Below are positions 33,875 through 42,035 of a stretch of 64,000 nucleotides of DNA, one piece after another. The notes under the pieces were generated by a model. The model was not told the DNA's origin and searched no databases. It saw only the letters and a program-made list of their open reading frames with translations. This DNA is from Atopobium sp. oral taxon 810 str. F0209. Its GTDB lineage: Bacteria > Actinomycetota > Coriobacteriia > Coriobacteriales > Atopobiaceae. The DNA lies in contig NZ_KE952949.1 of NCBI RefSeq assembly GCF_000466405.1, forward strand, positions 77,498 through 141,497, read 5' to 3'. Position numbers and translations under genes: made by a program. How positions within the stretch are numbered: position 1 is the first letter of the stretch; each line of letters begins with the position of its first letter.

Positions 33875-34627
33875 ATGAATCCGCTTATCGATCAGAGTTA
33901 CCGTGCGTCTGAGGATTACGAAACCTTCCTCATTGCGCGTCGTGCTGAAATCGTAGAGCGTATCGAGGCTGCTGCTCGACGTGTTAATAGAGATGTGGCC
34001 GAGATTTCTTCCATTGCTGTCTCAAAAACGGTTGATGTGCCTCAGCTTGTCTCAGCATATATGGCGGGCTATGAATGCTTTGGTGAAAACCGTCCACAAG
34101 AGCTCAGGCGCAAATTGGGACTGCTGGCAGATGTGCCTGGCCTGCCGCGTCAGCGCTTTCATATGATTGGCAACCTGCAAAAAAACAAAATCAATCAGGT
34201 GCTGGATTGTGATGTTGAGCTTGTGCATTCAGTGTCGTCTCTTGAGCTGGCTCGTGCGATTTCTAAGCGTGCACAAGCTCGGGACAAGCAGGTTGCTATT
34301 TTGCTTGAAGTTAACGTATCTGGTGAGCAATCCAAGTCGGGAATGACAGTGGTTGAGGCGCTGATGTGCGCCAATGAAATCGCAGCTCTACCTGCGCTTT
34401 CGCTTGAAGGCTTGATGACCATGGCACCGGCAGGAAATAGAGACGAGGCGCGGCAGACTTTCTCGGGTCTACGTGAACTTCGTGATCACCTGCATAAGGT
34501 GACAGGGTTGCCTTTAGAGATACTTTCTTGTGGTATGAGCGGTGATTTTGAGATTGCCGTGGAAGAAGGGGCGACCCTGTTGAGATTGGGTCGTGTGGTG
34601 TTTAGCCCTGACTTTCATTTGGAATAG
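33875..34627 (+). CDS. YggS family pyridoxal phosphate-binding protein
   Basis: PLPBP/YggS proteins bind PLP and keep vitamin B6 and amino-acid pools balanced; no catalytic reaction is established. The 250-residue product has the alanine-racemase-like barrel with PLP lysine Lys51 in SIAVSKTVDVPQL, then GYECFGENRPQEL, FHMIGNLQKNKI, LLEVNVSGEQSKSGM and the phosphate-site end LSCGMSGDFEIAVEEGATLLRLGRVVF. The position between pgeF and sepF is the standard one in actinobacterial dcw clusters. The start has GAGGGAAG upstream. Confidence 0.94.
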   Translation: MNPLIDQSYRASEDYETFLIARRAEIVERIEAAARRVNRDVAEISSIAVSKTVDVPQLVSAYMAGYECFGENRPQELRRKLGLLADVPGLPRQRFHMIGNLQKNKINQVLDCDVELVHSVSSLELARAISKRAQARDKQVAILLEVNVSGEQSKSGMTVVEALMCANEIAALPALSLEGLMTMAPAGNRDEARQTFSGLRELRDHLHKVTGLPLEILSCGMSGDFEIAVEEGATLLRLGRVVFSPDFHLE

Positions 34628-34721
34628 TGGGGCAGAGTGGGTACGACCGTCTTGTTTGAGACGTGCTATATGAGTGAATGAGTGAAATTTGCGGCTTGCC
34701 GCGTGGAAGAAGGAGTAGGCG

Positions 34722-35405
34722 ATGGGTTTTCTAGACAACTTGAGGGATAAATTCCAGCAGAACCGCGGTGACGAATATTACGATGATCAGGATTACGATG
34801 ATGGTTACTACGACGATGAGCCCGAAGAGAATACCTCCGAGCACGTAGGTTTGCTTGGCAACTCTCGTCGTCCTGAGCCCGAGAGCGTCTCGGTTTATAC
34901 TCGCTCTGGTCGTCCTGTTGCAGGAGGTGCCCCCGCTCAGACCGCGCCAGGCTATGGTGACTATCGCAGCGAAGAGCGTAGTGTGACGCCTCGCTCCCAT
35001 CGTCCCTACGATGAGGACAGTTATGCAGCTCCTACGAGCCGTGACTATGGCATGGATGATAGTAGTGCCAGCAGCAATGTGACTCCTGGCGATTTGGGCG
35101 GCAGGACTATTGCTCGTCCGAGCTCTAGCGTGCTTCCTCCCTATGTACTCAAGCCTGCAGCGTATGACGATGTTCAGATGGTTGTTCGTCGTGTCCGTAC
35201 CAACCAGCCCGTTGTGCTGGTTTTCCGTAATACCAATATTGAGGCCGCCAAGCGTATCTTGGACTTCTGCTTTGGGTTGGCCTGTGGTTTGGGCGGTGCC
35301 GTTCAGGAATTGGGCGACCGCGTTTTTGTTGTCCTGCCTGCTGGTATTGAGCTCTCTGATTCTGATATCGAGAAACTTGTCAACGACGGCGACTTGGTGA
35401 AGTAG
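34722..35405 (+). CDS. sepF: Cell division protein SepF
   Basis: SepF bundles FtsZ filaments and tethers them to the membrane; in actinobacteria it takes the place of FtsA. The 227 residues start with an amphipathic helix (MGFLDNLRDKFQQ) suited to membrane binding. A long acidic, Tyr/Asp/Ser-rich linker follows (about 15-135), and then the SepF domain: YDDVQMVVRRVRTNQPVVLVFRNT and AKRILDFCFGLACGLGGAVQELGDRVFVVLPAGIEL. GAAGGAG precedes ATG 34722. proC begins one base after its stop. Confidence 0.94.
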   Translation: MGFLDNLRDKFQQNRGDEYYDDQDYDDGYYDDEPEENTSEHVGLLGNSRRPEPESVSVYTRSGRPVAGGAPAQTAPGYGDYRSEERSVTPRSHRPYDEDSYAAPTSRDYGMDDSSASSNVTPGDLGGRTIARPSSSVLPPYVLKPAAYDDVQMVVRRVRTNQPVVLVFRNTNIEAAKRILDFCFGLACGLGGAVQELGDRVFVVLPAGIELSDSDIEKLVNDGDLVK

Positions 35406-35406
35406 C

Positions 35407-36213
35407 ATGTCTCAGCTCGATTTTTCACTTGGGGTTATAGGCGCTGGCTCTATGGGCGCAGCTATTGTGCGTGGCCTGCTGGAAGCGGGAGCACTACCCG
35501 CTGAGCGCGTTTTTGTCTGCAACCCTGGTGAAGCAAAGCGTGCAGTTTTTGCTCAGCTTGGCTGCCCTGTGTATGCTGATGCTGCAGATCTTATGGCGGC
35601 TGATACCGATGTGGTTATTCTTGCGGTTAAGCCACAAGTGTTACCCGCCGTTATGGCCGAGATTGCCGATAGTGTGGCAGGGCGCTTGCTTGTTTCTATT
35701 GCGGCGGGTGTTCCTCTTGCCGTGCTAGAAGCAGCGCTACCTGGTGCGCGGGTACTACGCGTGATGCCCAATTTGCCCATTCAGGTGCGTTCAGGTGCCT
35801 CTGCACTCTGTGTGGGTACTTCTGCGACCTCAACTGACGTTGCGCGCGTCTCAGCTATTTTTGAGACGTTGGGCGCCTGTGCACAGATGAGCGAAGTACA
35901 GCTTAATGTCGAGGGTGCCGTCGTAGGTTGTAGTCCTGCTTTCTTTGCTTTGGTGATTGACGCGTTTACGCGTGCAGGCGTGCGCGCGGGACTTCCTGCG
36001 ACGTCATGTCGAGAAATGTTGATTTCTACAATGGAAGGTGTTGCTCGTCAGTTGAGAGAAGGGGAAGAGCATCCCCGTGCATACATGGAAAAAGTGACAT
36101 CTCCCGGTGGTACAACTGCTGAGGGTTTGCGGGCTCTGGAGCCAGCATTGGTTGAAGGCGCGTATACTGCTGTCGATGCAGCTCTTGCGCGCACGCGAGA
36201 GTTGGCTGGATAA
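35407..36213 (+). CDS. proC: Pyrroline-5-carboxylate reductase
   Basis: ProC makes proline from pyrroline-5-carboxylate with NAD(P)H. The 268-residue product begins with the Rossmann loop LGVIGAGSMGAAIVRGLLEAG, then VILAVKPQVLPAVMAEI, LVSIAAGVPLAVLEAALP, RVMPNLPIQVRSGASAL and the C-terminal helical domain with GCSPAFFALVIDAFTRAGVRAGLP and VTSPGGTTAEGLRALE, the conserved active-site block. It is directly downstream of sepF, as in many actinobacteria and Firmicutes. Confidence 0.95.
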   Translation: MSQLDFSLGVIGAGSMGAAIVRGLLEAGALPAERVFVCNPGEAKRAVFAQLGCPVYADAADLMAADTDVVILAVKPQVLPAVMAEIADSVAGRLLVSIAAGVPLAVLEAALPGARVLRVMPNLPIQVRSGASALCVGTSATSTDVARVSAIFETLGACAQMSEVQLNVEGAVVGCSPAFFALVIDAFTRAGVRAGLPATSCREMLISTMEGVARQLREGEEHPRAYMEKVTSPGGTTAEGLRALEPALVEGAYTAVDAALARTRELAG

Positions 36214-36222
36214 GGAGCGCGA

Positions 36223-36486
36223 ATGTTTGCATTTATTTCTTTTTTGATGAGAGTGCTTGATTTTTATGAACTGCTCATCGTTGTGTGGGTTATTTTAAGC
36301 TGGATTCCTCTGTCGGGTGATGGCATTATCGGTGACGTGGCAGGGGCGCTCGATAGGATTGTCCGCCCATATGTGGATATCTTTAGGCGTTTTATGCCAG
36401 TTGTGGGAGGCTTGGATTTTTCTCCCGTTATTGCGATGGTTATTCTCGAGGTCGTCAAACGCGGTCTTGTGGGTATACTCATATAA
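36223..36486 (+). CDS. YggT family membrane protein
   Basis: A small 87-residue protein with two hydrophobic segments, about residues 1-27 (FAFISFLMRVLDFYELLIVVWVILSWIP) and 62-86 (LDFSPVIAMVILEVVKRGLVGILI). Between them is the family motif RIVRPYVDIFRRFMPVVGGLDFSP. YggT proteins are poorly understood and sit next to sepF/divIVA in many Gram-positives, consistent with a link to division or envelope. The start has AAGGAGCG upstream, nine bases after proC. Confidence 0.88.
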   Translation: MFAFISFLMRVLDFYELLIVVWVILSWIPLSGDGIIGDVAGALDRIVRPYVDIFRRFMPVVGGLDFSPVIAMVILEVVKRGLVGILI

Positions 36487-36645
36487 GCTTATGAGCATGA
36501 GTTTTGTGCTTGTGGGCAGACGTGGGCTTTGCTTGCTTTGTGCGGTATTCAATCCGAGCATGCCCAAGTGTACATGGCAATGTGCATTCGAGTAAAATTG
36601 CTGATAGTTTGCCTTGTAAGGCATGTATAGATGAAAGGGATAGAG

Positions 36646-37365
36646 ATGGCAATCACACCAGCCGACATCGAACAACTTACCTTCTCTCCGTCTAAGAATG
36701 GTTATGACACCGAGGAGGTTGACGCTTTCCTCGATACACTTTCTGCTGAGCTTGACGCTATGCTGCAAAAGATTGCAGACCTCAAGTCTCGCCTGACCAA
36801 CGCTGAGTCCCAGCTTGGTGCATCCCAGGCACAGGTTTCCGAGCTGCAGATTCAGCTTGAGAATGCTAATGTCGCCGCTGCCAATGCGGCTGCAGCTCCG
36901 GCTCCCGCCCCTGCACTCAATGCACTTGCTGCTTCCGAGAGTCAGATTTCCAAGGTCTTGATTGTGGCTCAGCAGAGCGCAGATAAACTGGTTGCTGATG
37001 CTCGTGAAAACGCTGAGTCCATTCGCAATGAGGCCGATCAAAAGGCTCGTGAGGTTATTCGTCAGGCACTTGCTGAGAAGCAGGCCGAGCTTGATGAGAT
37101 TGATCGTCTCAAGCAGTCCCGTGAGGACTTCCGTGGTGAGTACAAGAAGCTTCTGCAGCACTTCATGGATGACGCTGACTCTGTTTTTCCTGCGCGTGCG
37201 TTGCCCAACCCCAACGGTAGTGTTGCCGCACCTGTAGCTACGCCTGTGGTTGCACCCGCGACTCCCGCTGCCGCTCCTCAGGATGCTGGTGCAACTGTAC
37301 TTACCAGCAGCATTGGTGCCGCTACCCCTGTGACCTCTGCTGATGATTTCAACGACCTCGACTAG
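36646..37365 (+). CDS. divIVA: DivIVA domain-containing protein
   Basis: DivIVA-type proteins bind curved membranes at poles and septa; in actinobacteria (Wag31) they organise growth. The 239 residues have the N-terminal membrane-binding domain (ITPADIEQLTFSPSKNGYDTEEVDAFLDTLSAEL), coiled coils (about 35-75 and 105-185) split by an Ala/Pro-rich hinge, and an Ala/Pro/Thr-rich C-terminus. ATG 36646 is chosen because GAAAGGG sits 5 bp upstream; an ATG at 36631 would overlap that site. It closes the dcw region and is followed by a strong terminator. Confidence 0.92.
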   Translation: MAITPADIEQLTFSPSKNGYDTEEVDAFLDTLSAELDAMLQKIADLKSRLTNAESQLGASQAQVSELQIQLENANVAAANAAAAPAPAPALNALAASESQISKVLIVAQQSADKLVADARENAESIRNEADQKAREVIRQALAEKQAELDEIDRLKQSREDFRGEYKKLLQHFMDDADSVFPARALPNPNGSVAAPVATPVVAPATPAAAPQDAGATVLTSSIGAATPVTSADDFNDLD

Positions 37366-37468
37366 TTTTGGTTTTGACGTAGCGGTGTGGCAGCATTGAT
37401 ATTGTTGTCGCGCTGAAGCAGTTGTGTTGTCTGTGCTGTTGTGGCTACCAGCAGTAATGTCAACGTTC

Positions 37469-37500
37469 CGACCCCGTTTCTACGGGGTCGTTTCATTTTT
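37469..37500 (+). terminator. Rho-independent terminator after divIVA
   Basis: CGACCCCG and CGGGGTCG form a perfect 8-bp stem around TTTCTA, followed by TTTCATTTTT. It lies 104 bp after divIVA and closes the dcw transcription unit. Confidence 0.85.
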
Positions 37501-37535
37501 GTAGCTCTGCTTCTCCAATCAGCATTGTTTTGCTT

Positions 37536-37840
37536 GCCAAACGCCACACCTTCTTTCAAGCAGCACGGCCCTGCTTGCCAAAAGCCACGTTCTGCTTCAG
37601 ATTGCACGGCTCCGCTTGCCAAACGCTACGGATTCTTTCAGTTGGAGCAGCCCTACGTGCCAAACGCCACGTTCTGTTTCAGAAAAAATGTCAAAAGCCA
37701 CGTTCTGTTTCAAAGGACCTGACGTTTGCGCAGGTAGATTTTTTGGGCGTGAAGAGATGTGTGGCTTTTGGCTAAAAAAGTGAAGTAGAACGTGGCTTTT
37801 GGCATTCGGTATGAAGCAGAACGAAGTTACGTGGCTTTGG
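37536..37840. repeat. Inverted two-arm repeat field (GCCAAAMGCCAC units)
   Basis: Five forward copies of GCCAAA(A/C)GCCAC start at 37536, 37577, 37618, 37659 and 37690; the first four are exactly 41 bp apart and most continue with GTTCTGYTTCA. Three reverse copies (GTGGCTTTTGGC or GTGGCTTTGG) follow at 37761, 37792 and 37831. The whole forms a potential long cruciform or RNA stem. It fills most of the 613-bp gap between divIVA and rnpB; short frames across it look like by-products. The family also occurs at 26-68. Confidence 0.8.
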
Positions 37841-37863
37841 AGTTGGGTGAGGAATCGTGAATC

Positions 37864-37920
37864 CTTTTAGAGTCGATGTGTGGTGCCACAAGCTTTTAGA
37901 GTCGATGTGTGGTGCCACAA
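37864..37920. repeat. Perfect 28-bp tandem duplication
   Basis: A 28-bp unit beginning CTTTTAGAGTCGATGTGTGG and ending TGCCACAA occurs at 37864-37891 and 37893-37920 without change, one base apart. TGTGGTGCCACA inside it is palindromic. GAATCGTGAATCCTTTT at 37852-37868 overlaps the first copy and is identical to 3093-3109. Confidence 0.8.
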
Positions 37921-37978
37921 ACTGGCATAAGAATTAGGAACCTCGGGCGAGATGAGAGCGTGTGACAAGAAGAAATGC

Positions 37979-38344
37979 GAAGTGGGCCGATGAGCCGGGT
38001 TCTGTCGTGGACAATCATTTATCTACGAACGCCATTACTGGCGTTCTCTAGCACGCTACCCGAGCGCGGTGCGGGCAACACCATGGCGCTCCTATATGCG
38101 CTTGCTCCGGAAGGGGCTTGCCAAGCCACCCAGTTGCCCGAGTGCTGGTGGTCTCTTACACCACCGTTTCAGCTTTTCTCTCACTCGCCGAGGCGAGCAG
38201 CGGGAGTCTTCTTTTCTGCGGCGCTTTCCGTCGGGTCACCCCGCCTGGCTGTTAGCCAGCTTCCTGCCCTGTGGAGCCCGGACTTTCCTCATGACAGCAT
38301 TACCGTTGCCGGAAAGCTGCCCCGCGATTGTCTGACCCACTTCG
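37979..38344 (-). ncRNA. rnpB: RNase P RNA (bacterial type A-like)
   Basis: RNase P RNA is the catalytic RNA that matures tRNA 5' ends. On the minus strand the 5' end GAAGTGGG pairs with the 3' end CCCACTTC to form P1. The universally conserved CRI stretch GAGGAAAGTCCGGGCTCC is at 38271-38290 (minus), and the CRV stretch ACAGAACCCGGCTTA-like (here GACAGAACCCGGCTCATCGG) lies just before the 3' end. The length of about 366 nt fits. Overlapping short frames, such as 37975-38427, are not genes. Exact ends are estimated from the P1 pairing. Confidence 0.95.
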
Positions 38345-38552
38345 CACGAGCGATGATACCACGCGCAAGGGTGTTACTGCTGTGCAATTATTCACCTGCA
38401 GCTAGAGCATACAAATGCGCGAGATGATTAAGAGACGTTACAAAGCAGTTGTGTCCTGAGTTCTGAAATTTTTGGTCCCGGCCTCTATAAGTTATGATGA
38501 GTAAGTGCCGATGTGCACCGATCAGCGATTGTGTATGAAAGGGACTGGGAAG

Positions 38553-39086
38553 ATGAGCCTCTTGGATAAATTTCGTAAGACAAATGCGGCAGAAAAGCCC
38601 GAGACGATTGCGTTGCAGCTTGCTCCAAATACTGTTGTGGCACCTTGTTCGGGTAAGGGTGTATTGATGGCAGACCTGCCCGATCCAGTTTTTGCGAGTG
38701 GAGTTATGGGAGCGTCTTATGGCATTGAACCTGTGGGTGATGTGCTGTATGCACCAGTTACAGGTACGGTGACTGCAACAACTCCCACCTTACATGCGCT
38801 CGGACTTGAAAGCGATGATGGGGTAGAGGTTCTGCTTCATATTGGTGTGGATACAGTGACCCTACGAGGCGATGGCTTTGAGTCTTTTGTCTCTCAAGGG
38901 CAGCATGTCATTGCAGGTGAGGCACTGATGCGTTTTGATCGCAATAAAGTTAAGGCAGCGGGTTTTGCAGATACCATTATTACTGTTGTCACCAATTCTT
39001 ATGATTTTGCGCAGGTAGATACCATTGAAGCGCATGATGTTGAGGTTGGGCAGACGATTATACATATCACTCGAGCCGAGGCATAA
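38553..39086 (+). CDS. crr: PTS glucose-type EIIA component
   Basis: EIIA-Glc-type proteins pass phosphate from HPr to a sugar-specific EIIB and often act as regulators. The 177-residue protein has the family beta sandwich: VVAPCSGKGVLMADLPDPVFASGVMGASYGIEP, YAPVTGTVTATTPTLHALGL and the active-site histidine in VEVLLHIGVDTVTLRGDGF. ATG 38553 is chosen because GGGAAG lies just upstream. Alternative in-frame starts at 38505 and 38535 would add a short non-homologous leader. No EIIBC gene is adjacent. The next gene follows directly after the stop. Confidence 0.88.
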   Translation: MSLLDKFRKTNAAEKPETIALQLAPNTVVAPCSGKGVLMADLPDPVFASGVMGASYGIEPVGDVLYAPVTGTVTATTPTLHALGLESDDGVEVLLHIGVDTVTLRGDGFESFVSQGQHVIAGEALMRFDRNKVKAAGFADTIITVVTNSYDFAQVDTIEAHDVEVGQTIIHITRAEA

Positions 39087-39737
39087 ATGTCGCCTATGTC
39101 ACGGTCATCATATTTGACTTTGCCTTCTGGGCGAGAACTCAATTCCGAACTCATTGATAAGCGGAGTCGTTTTATTGCTCAGCTCGTTCATGTGGACAAC
39201 GAACGTGCTGCTGACGAGTTTGTTGAGCAGATCCGCGCACGTCATCACGATGCGCGCCACCATGTACCCGCGTGGATATTATCCGATGGTAGGGAGCGTT
39301 GTTCGGATGATGGAGAGCCGCGAGGTACGGGTGGCATGCCAGTGCTAGAGGTACTGCGTGGTGCAGGTTTGGTAGATGCGTGCTGTGTGGTAACTCGCTA
39401 TTTTGGTGGTACGTTGCTGGGGCCGGGCGGTTTGATGCGTGCTTATTCTGGGGCAACTAATCAAGTGGTTCAGCGGGCGCGCGAGGAAGATGCGATTGTC
39501 GAGATGACACTGGTAACCCCTGTGACCTGTGTTATTCCCTATGCGGTTTACGGACGAGTAGAACGTCTTGTTCAAGATAATGGTGGCAAAATTCGCGACA
39601 GCATTTTTATGGAAGATGTGCAGCTCAATTGCGTATTTCGTGCGGGAGATGAGATAGCATTTATCGAAGCAATGCGTGAGCTTGCAGCAGGGGATGAGCT
39701 TTGTAGTGTTGGCGAGTCTCGCTTTGCCGAGTTTTAG
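39087..39737 (+). CDS. YigZ/IMPACT family protein
   Basis: Proteins of the YigZ/IMPACT (UPF0029) family have an N-terminal domain related to ribosomal S5-fold proteins; the bacterial role is unclear. The 216 residues show the motif SRFIAQLVHVDNERAADEFVEQIRARHHDARHHVPAWIL, then the signature DDGEPRGTGGMPVLEVLRGAGLVDACCVVTRYFGGTLLGPGGLMRAYSGA. A C-terminal DUF1949-like half covers about residues 138-205. ATG 39087 immediately follows the stop of the EIIA gene, so they are likely cotranscribed. Confidence 0.9.
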   Translation: MSPMSRSSYLTLPSGRELNSELIDKRSRFIAQLVHVDNERAADEFVEQIRARHHDARHHVPAWILSDGRERCSDDGEPRGTGGMPVLEVLRGAGLVDACCVVTRYFGGTLLGPGGLMRAYSGATNQVVQRAREEDAIVEMTLVTPVTCVIPYAVYGRVERLVQDNGGKIRDSIFMEDVQLNCVFRAGDEIAFIEAMRELAAGDELCSVGESRFAEF

Positions 39738-39814
39738 CCTTCAGATGCCGAACGATAGAGTGCCAATATGATTCAATTTCTAAAATTAGTTAATTAAAGT
39801 AGGCGGGGACATAG

Positions 39815-40318
39815 ATGTTGGAAGTTGAGTCACTGTCCGATATATATACGGTACGACAGTTAGATAATAAAGATGTTTATAAAGTTTTAGAGCTTGAAAA
39901 GGGAAACCCCTTATATTTTGAATTTGCCCCTCCTGCCCCCTCAGTTGATAGCATTCTTGATGATATGAGGGTTCTTCCTCCCAATATGAGATATGAAGAT
40001 AAATACTATGTTGGATATTTTGATCACGTTTCATTAGTTGCAGTAATGGATATTATTGTCGGCTATCCGCAAAAAGAGACGATTTTTATTGGCTTCTTCA
40101 TGATGAACAAAGTCTTTTCAGGGCGAGGTATTGGAAGCAGAATAATCGCTTATGCACTGAATAAGTTTTTAGAGATGGGATATTCTAAAGCAAGATTGGG
40201 ATATATGAAGAATAATATGCAAAGCAAATCGTTTTGGTATAAATGCGGTTTTATTGAGACAGGAGAAGAGGTAGAGATTGACAGGGGGACGGTTGTTGCG
40301 ATGGAGAAAGTACTGTAG
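39815..40318 (+). CDS. GNAT family N-acetyltransferase
   Basis: A 167-residue acetyltransferase of the GNAT fold. The acetyl-CoA loop is FSGRGIGSRIIAYALNKFLEMG (about residues 107-128), preceded by the beta strand TIFIGFFMMN and followed by KARLGYMKNNMQSKSFWYKCGFIETGEE, the typical late region. The substrate is unknown. The gene is clearly more AT-rich than its neighbours (many AAA, TTT and ATA codons), which suggests recent acquisition. It ends before a bidirectional terminator shared with the convergent peptidase gene. Confidence 0.85.
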   Translation: MLEVESLSDIYTVRQLDNKDVYKVLELEKGNPLYFEFAPPAPSVDSILDDMRVLPPNMRYEDKYYVGYFDHVSLVAVMDIIVGYPQKETIFIGFFMMNKVFSGRGIGSRIIAYALNKFLEMGYSKARLGYMKNNMQSKSFWYKCGFIETGEEVEIDRGTVVAMEKVL

Positions 40319-40391
40319 GTGAGTATCAAGAGGTGTTGACTTGTATTAGTGCCTCTCAATTAGGCGCATTTTTTATCCTATAGAGATAAGC

Positions 40392-40430
40392 AAAAAACCC
40401 GCAGGCCACATGTTCTGACCTGCGGGTTTT
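40392..40430 (-). terminator. Bidirectional terminator between GNAT and C1 peptidase
   Basis: AAAACCCGCAGG (40394-40405) pairs with CCTGCGGGTTTT (40419-40430). A-tracts on the left and T-tracts on the right allow termination in both directions. On the minus strand it lies 36 bp after the peptidase stop. Confidence 0.85.
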
Positions 40431-40465
40431 CTGACTTGTATAGTTTGCTTTTAGGGCTGTAGCTT

Positions 40466-41944
40466 TTAGGCCTTTGGAGCAACCGCAGCAGCGATAGCCG
40501 ACCAAGGATCTACATCCGTAGCAGGTGTTTCGTCCCACTGACGCAGAGTTTCGGCGTCGACAAACTCTCGACGTACAGATACCTCACCACCATACAAACG
40601 GAACCAATCAGCAGAAACTACCAAGTATCCGTCCTTACAAGCATCCTTACCCCAACTATTTTCAACACGCCAAGCCACGGGTTCGCCCTGCTCATCTAGC
40701 TCAACACCCTGGAAGGTCATAGCGTGGGTCAGAGAACTCTCGCGCATGTCGTACATGTCAGCGCGCTCCATCGATAAATCCACATCAAAGAGCGCGTCGT
40801 AATCCATGGTATCTAGCGCCAAAATTCCAGGGAAGTCCTCAATGCCACGAGGGAATTCCTGCATGACATCACAAGCCATCTCGCAAGGCACGCCTGCCTT
40901 AAGTGAAGCAATGGCTGCCTGCTCAAGCGTGTGCTGATCGACGTTGAGCATGCGAAGTTGCTTTGCACCTTCGACACTATCCATGTAGCGAATATGCCAA
41001 GCAGTGCCAAAGGGACGAGTCTCGCCTGGAATTGAAACAAGTTCTACATAGTCCTGAGGGTCTACTGGTACATAGCGCTCGGCAAACTCGCGCGGAGTGA
41101 TACCACGGTCGCGTAGAACGCGGCGAGGCTTGTCATCGTCTTTATTTTTGCTATCAGCATCGTCTGCAGCTTTTGAGTCATCCTTGCGGTCATCGCCGGT
41201 CTGCTCGTATACCTTTGTTTCGTCTACCTTGGCATTCTTTCCTACAGACTGAACAAAGTCAAAGCGCACAGGTGGCTCACCCAGACACACCGCAAGAAGG
41301 CGCCATACTTCCTCAAGCATTTTCTCCTTTTCGGTGCGTAATGTTGCCTCGTCAGCACCCTCGGCATGCATCGCACGCAGAATGCTCGCATCGCGATGCA
41401 GCAGGCGCTCGAGCTGAGTATTCATTTGGGTGGAATCCTTAGAGCAGGCAGACTCGGGCATTGCATCCTTGGGAACAATGCCCCACTTGCTCACGAGATT
41501 CATTGCGTAGGGGTAGTAGCCACCATCACCCACGCCCTCCTCAAGTACAAAGCAGAGCGCGCGGTCATCAATGGGCTTATCTATCAGAGAAATGACATTT
41601 TCAAGCATGCTGTTGGACTTCTCTAGCTTGTCGTAGAACATGCCAAATGCTTGCGAAAACTCAAACGTATCAACATCTAGGAGCTTCATCGTGGCGGCAC
41701 GCAGCACGTTAAATGAGGAAAACATCCAGCAGCGACCAGAGTGGCGTTGGTTGGTAACCTCGCCTGTTTTTGGGCGACTGACCGAGAATGTGTCGTGATA
41801 GGTGCGTAGGGTAGAGGCATTACGCGCGGCTTTCATAATGTTGTCAGAAGTAACAGCATTGCGAGCGACGCGGTTGCCGCGATTGGCCAAAAACTCCTCG
41901 CGACGCTCATCAGACCAGCTGGGGTCGATTGCGGATTGAGTCAT
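40466..41944 (-). CDS. C1 family aminopeptidase (bleomycin hydrolase/PepC type)
   Basis: A 492-residue cysteine aminopeptidase of the PepC/bleomycin-hydrolase group, cytoplasmic, trimming peptides from the N-terminus. The catalytic cysteine is Cys72 in NQRHSGRCWMFSSFNVLR; the His is in SSLTHAMTFQGVEL and the Asn in WRVENSWGKDACKDGY. An unusual charged insert rich in Asp/Lys (about 245-275, DDRKDDSKAADDADSKNKDD) is absent from its tandem paralogue. AAGGAGGAG precedes the ATG. No signal peptide is seen. Confidence 0.93.
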   Translation of the reverse strand: MTQSAIDPSWSDERREEFLANRGNRVARNAVTSDNIMKAARNASTLRTYHDTFSVSRPKTGEVTNQRHSGRCWMFSSFNVLRAATMKLLDVDTFEFSQAFGMFYDKLEKSNSMLENVISLIDKPIDDRALCFVLEEGVGDGGYYPYAMNLVSKWGIVPKDAMPESACSKDSTQMNTQLERLLHRDASILRAMHAEGADEATLRTEKEKMLEEVWRLLAVCLGEPPVRFDFVQSVGKNAKVDETKVYEQTGDDRKDDSKAADDADSKNKDDDKPRRVLRDRGITPREFAERYVPVDPQDYVELVSIPGETRPFGTAWHIRYMDSVEGAKQLRMLNVDQHTLEQAAIASLKAGVPCEMACDVMQEFPRGIEDFPGILALDTMDYDALFDVDLSMERADMYDMRESSLTHAMTFQGVELDEQGEPVAWRVENSWGKDACKDGYLVVSADWFRLYGGEVSVRREFVDAETLRQWDETPATDVDPWSAIAAAVAPKA

Positions 41945-42035
41945 TTTGAACTCCTCCTTGAGATAAATATTTCATGTAAAAGCGGAGGCGCTGCTTATCT
42001 TTTTGACAAGCAGTACCTCAAGGCAGAGCTAATTG

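Noticed and set aside
37441..37775. Cysteine-rich short frames in the 37.5-kb repeat field
   Set aside because: Their repeated CLPNATFC-like pattern simply mirrors the 41-bp DNA repeat; no ribosome site or context as in the real Cys-peptides at 52.8 kb.
37975..38427. Open frames of 88-150 codons over the RNase P RNA
   Set aside because: The conserved RNase P core and the P1 end pairing explain the sequence; the frames are by-products of a GC-rich RNA gene.
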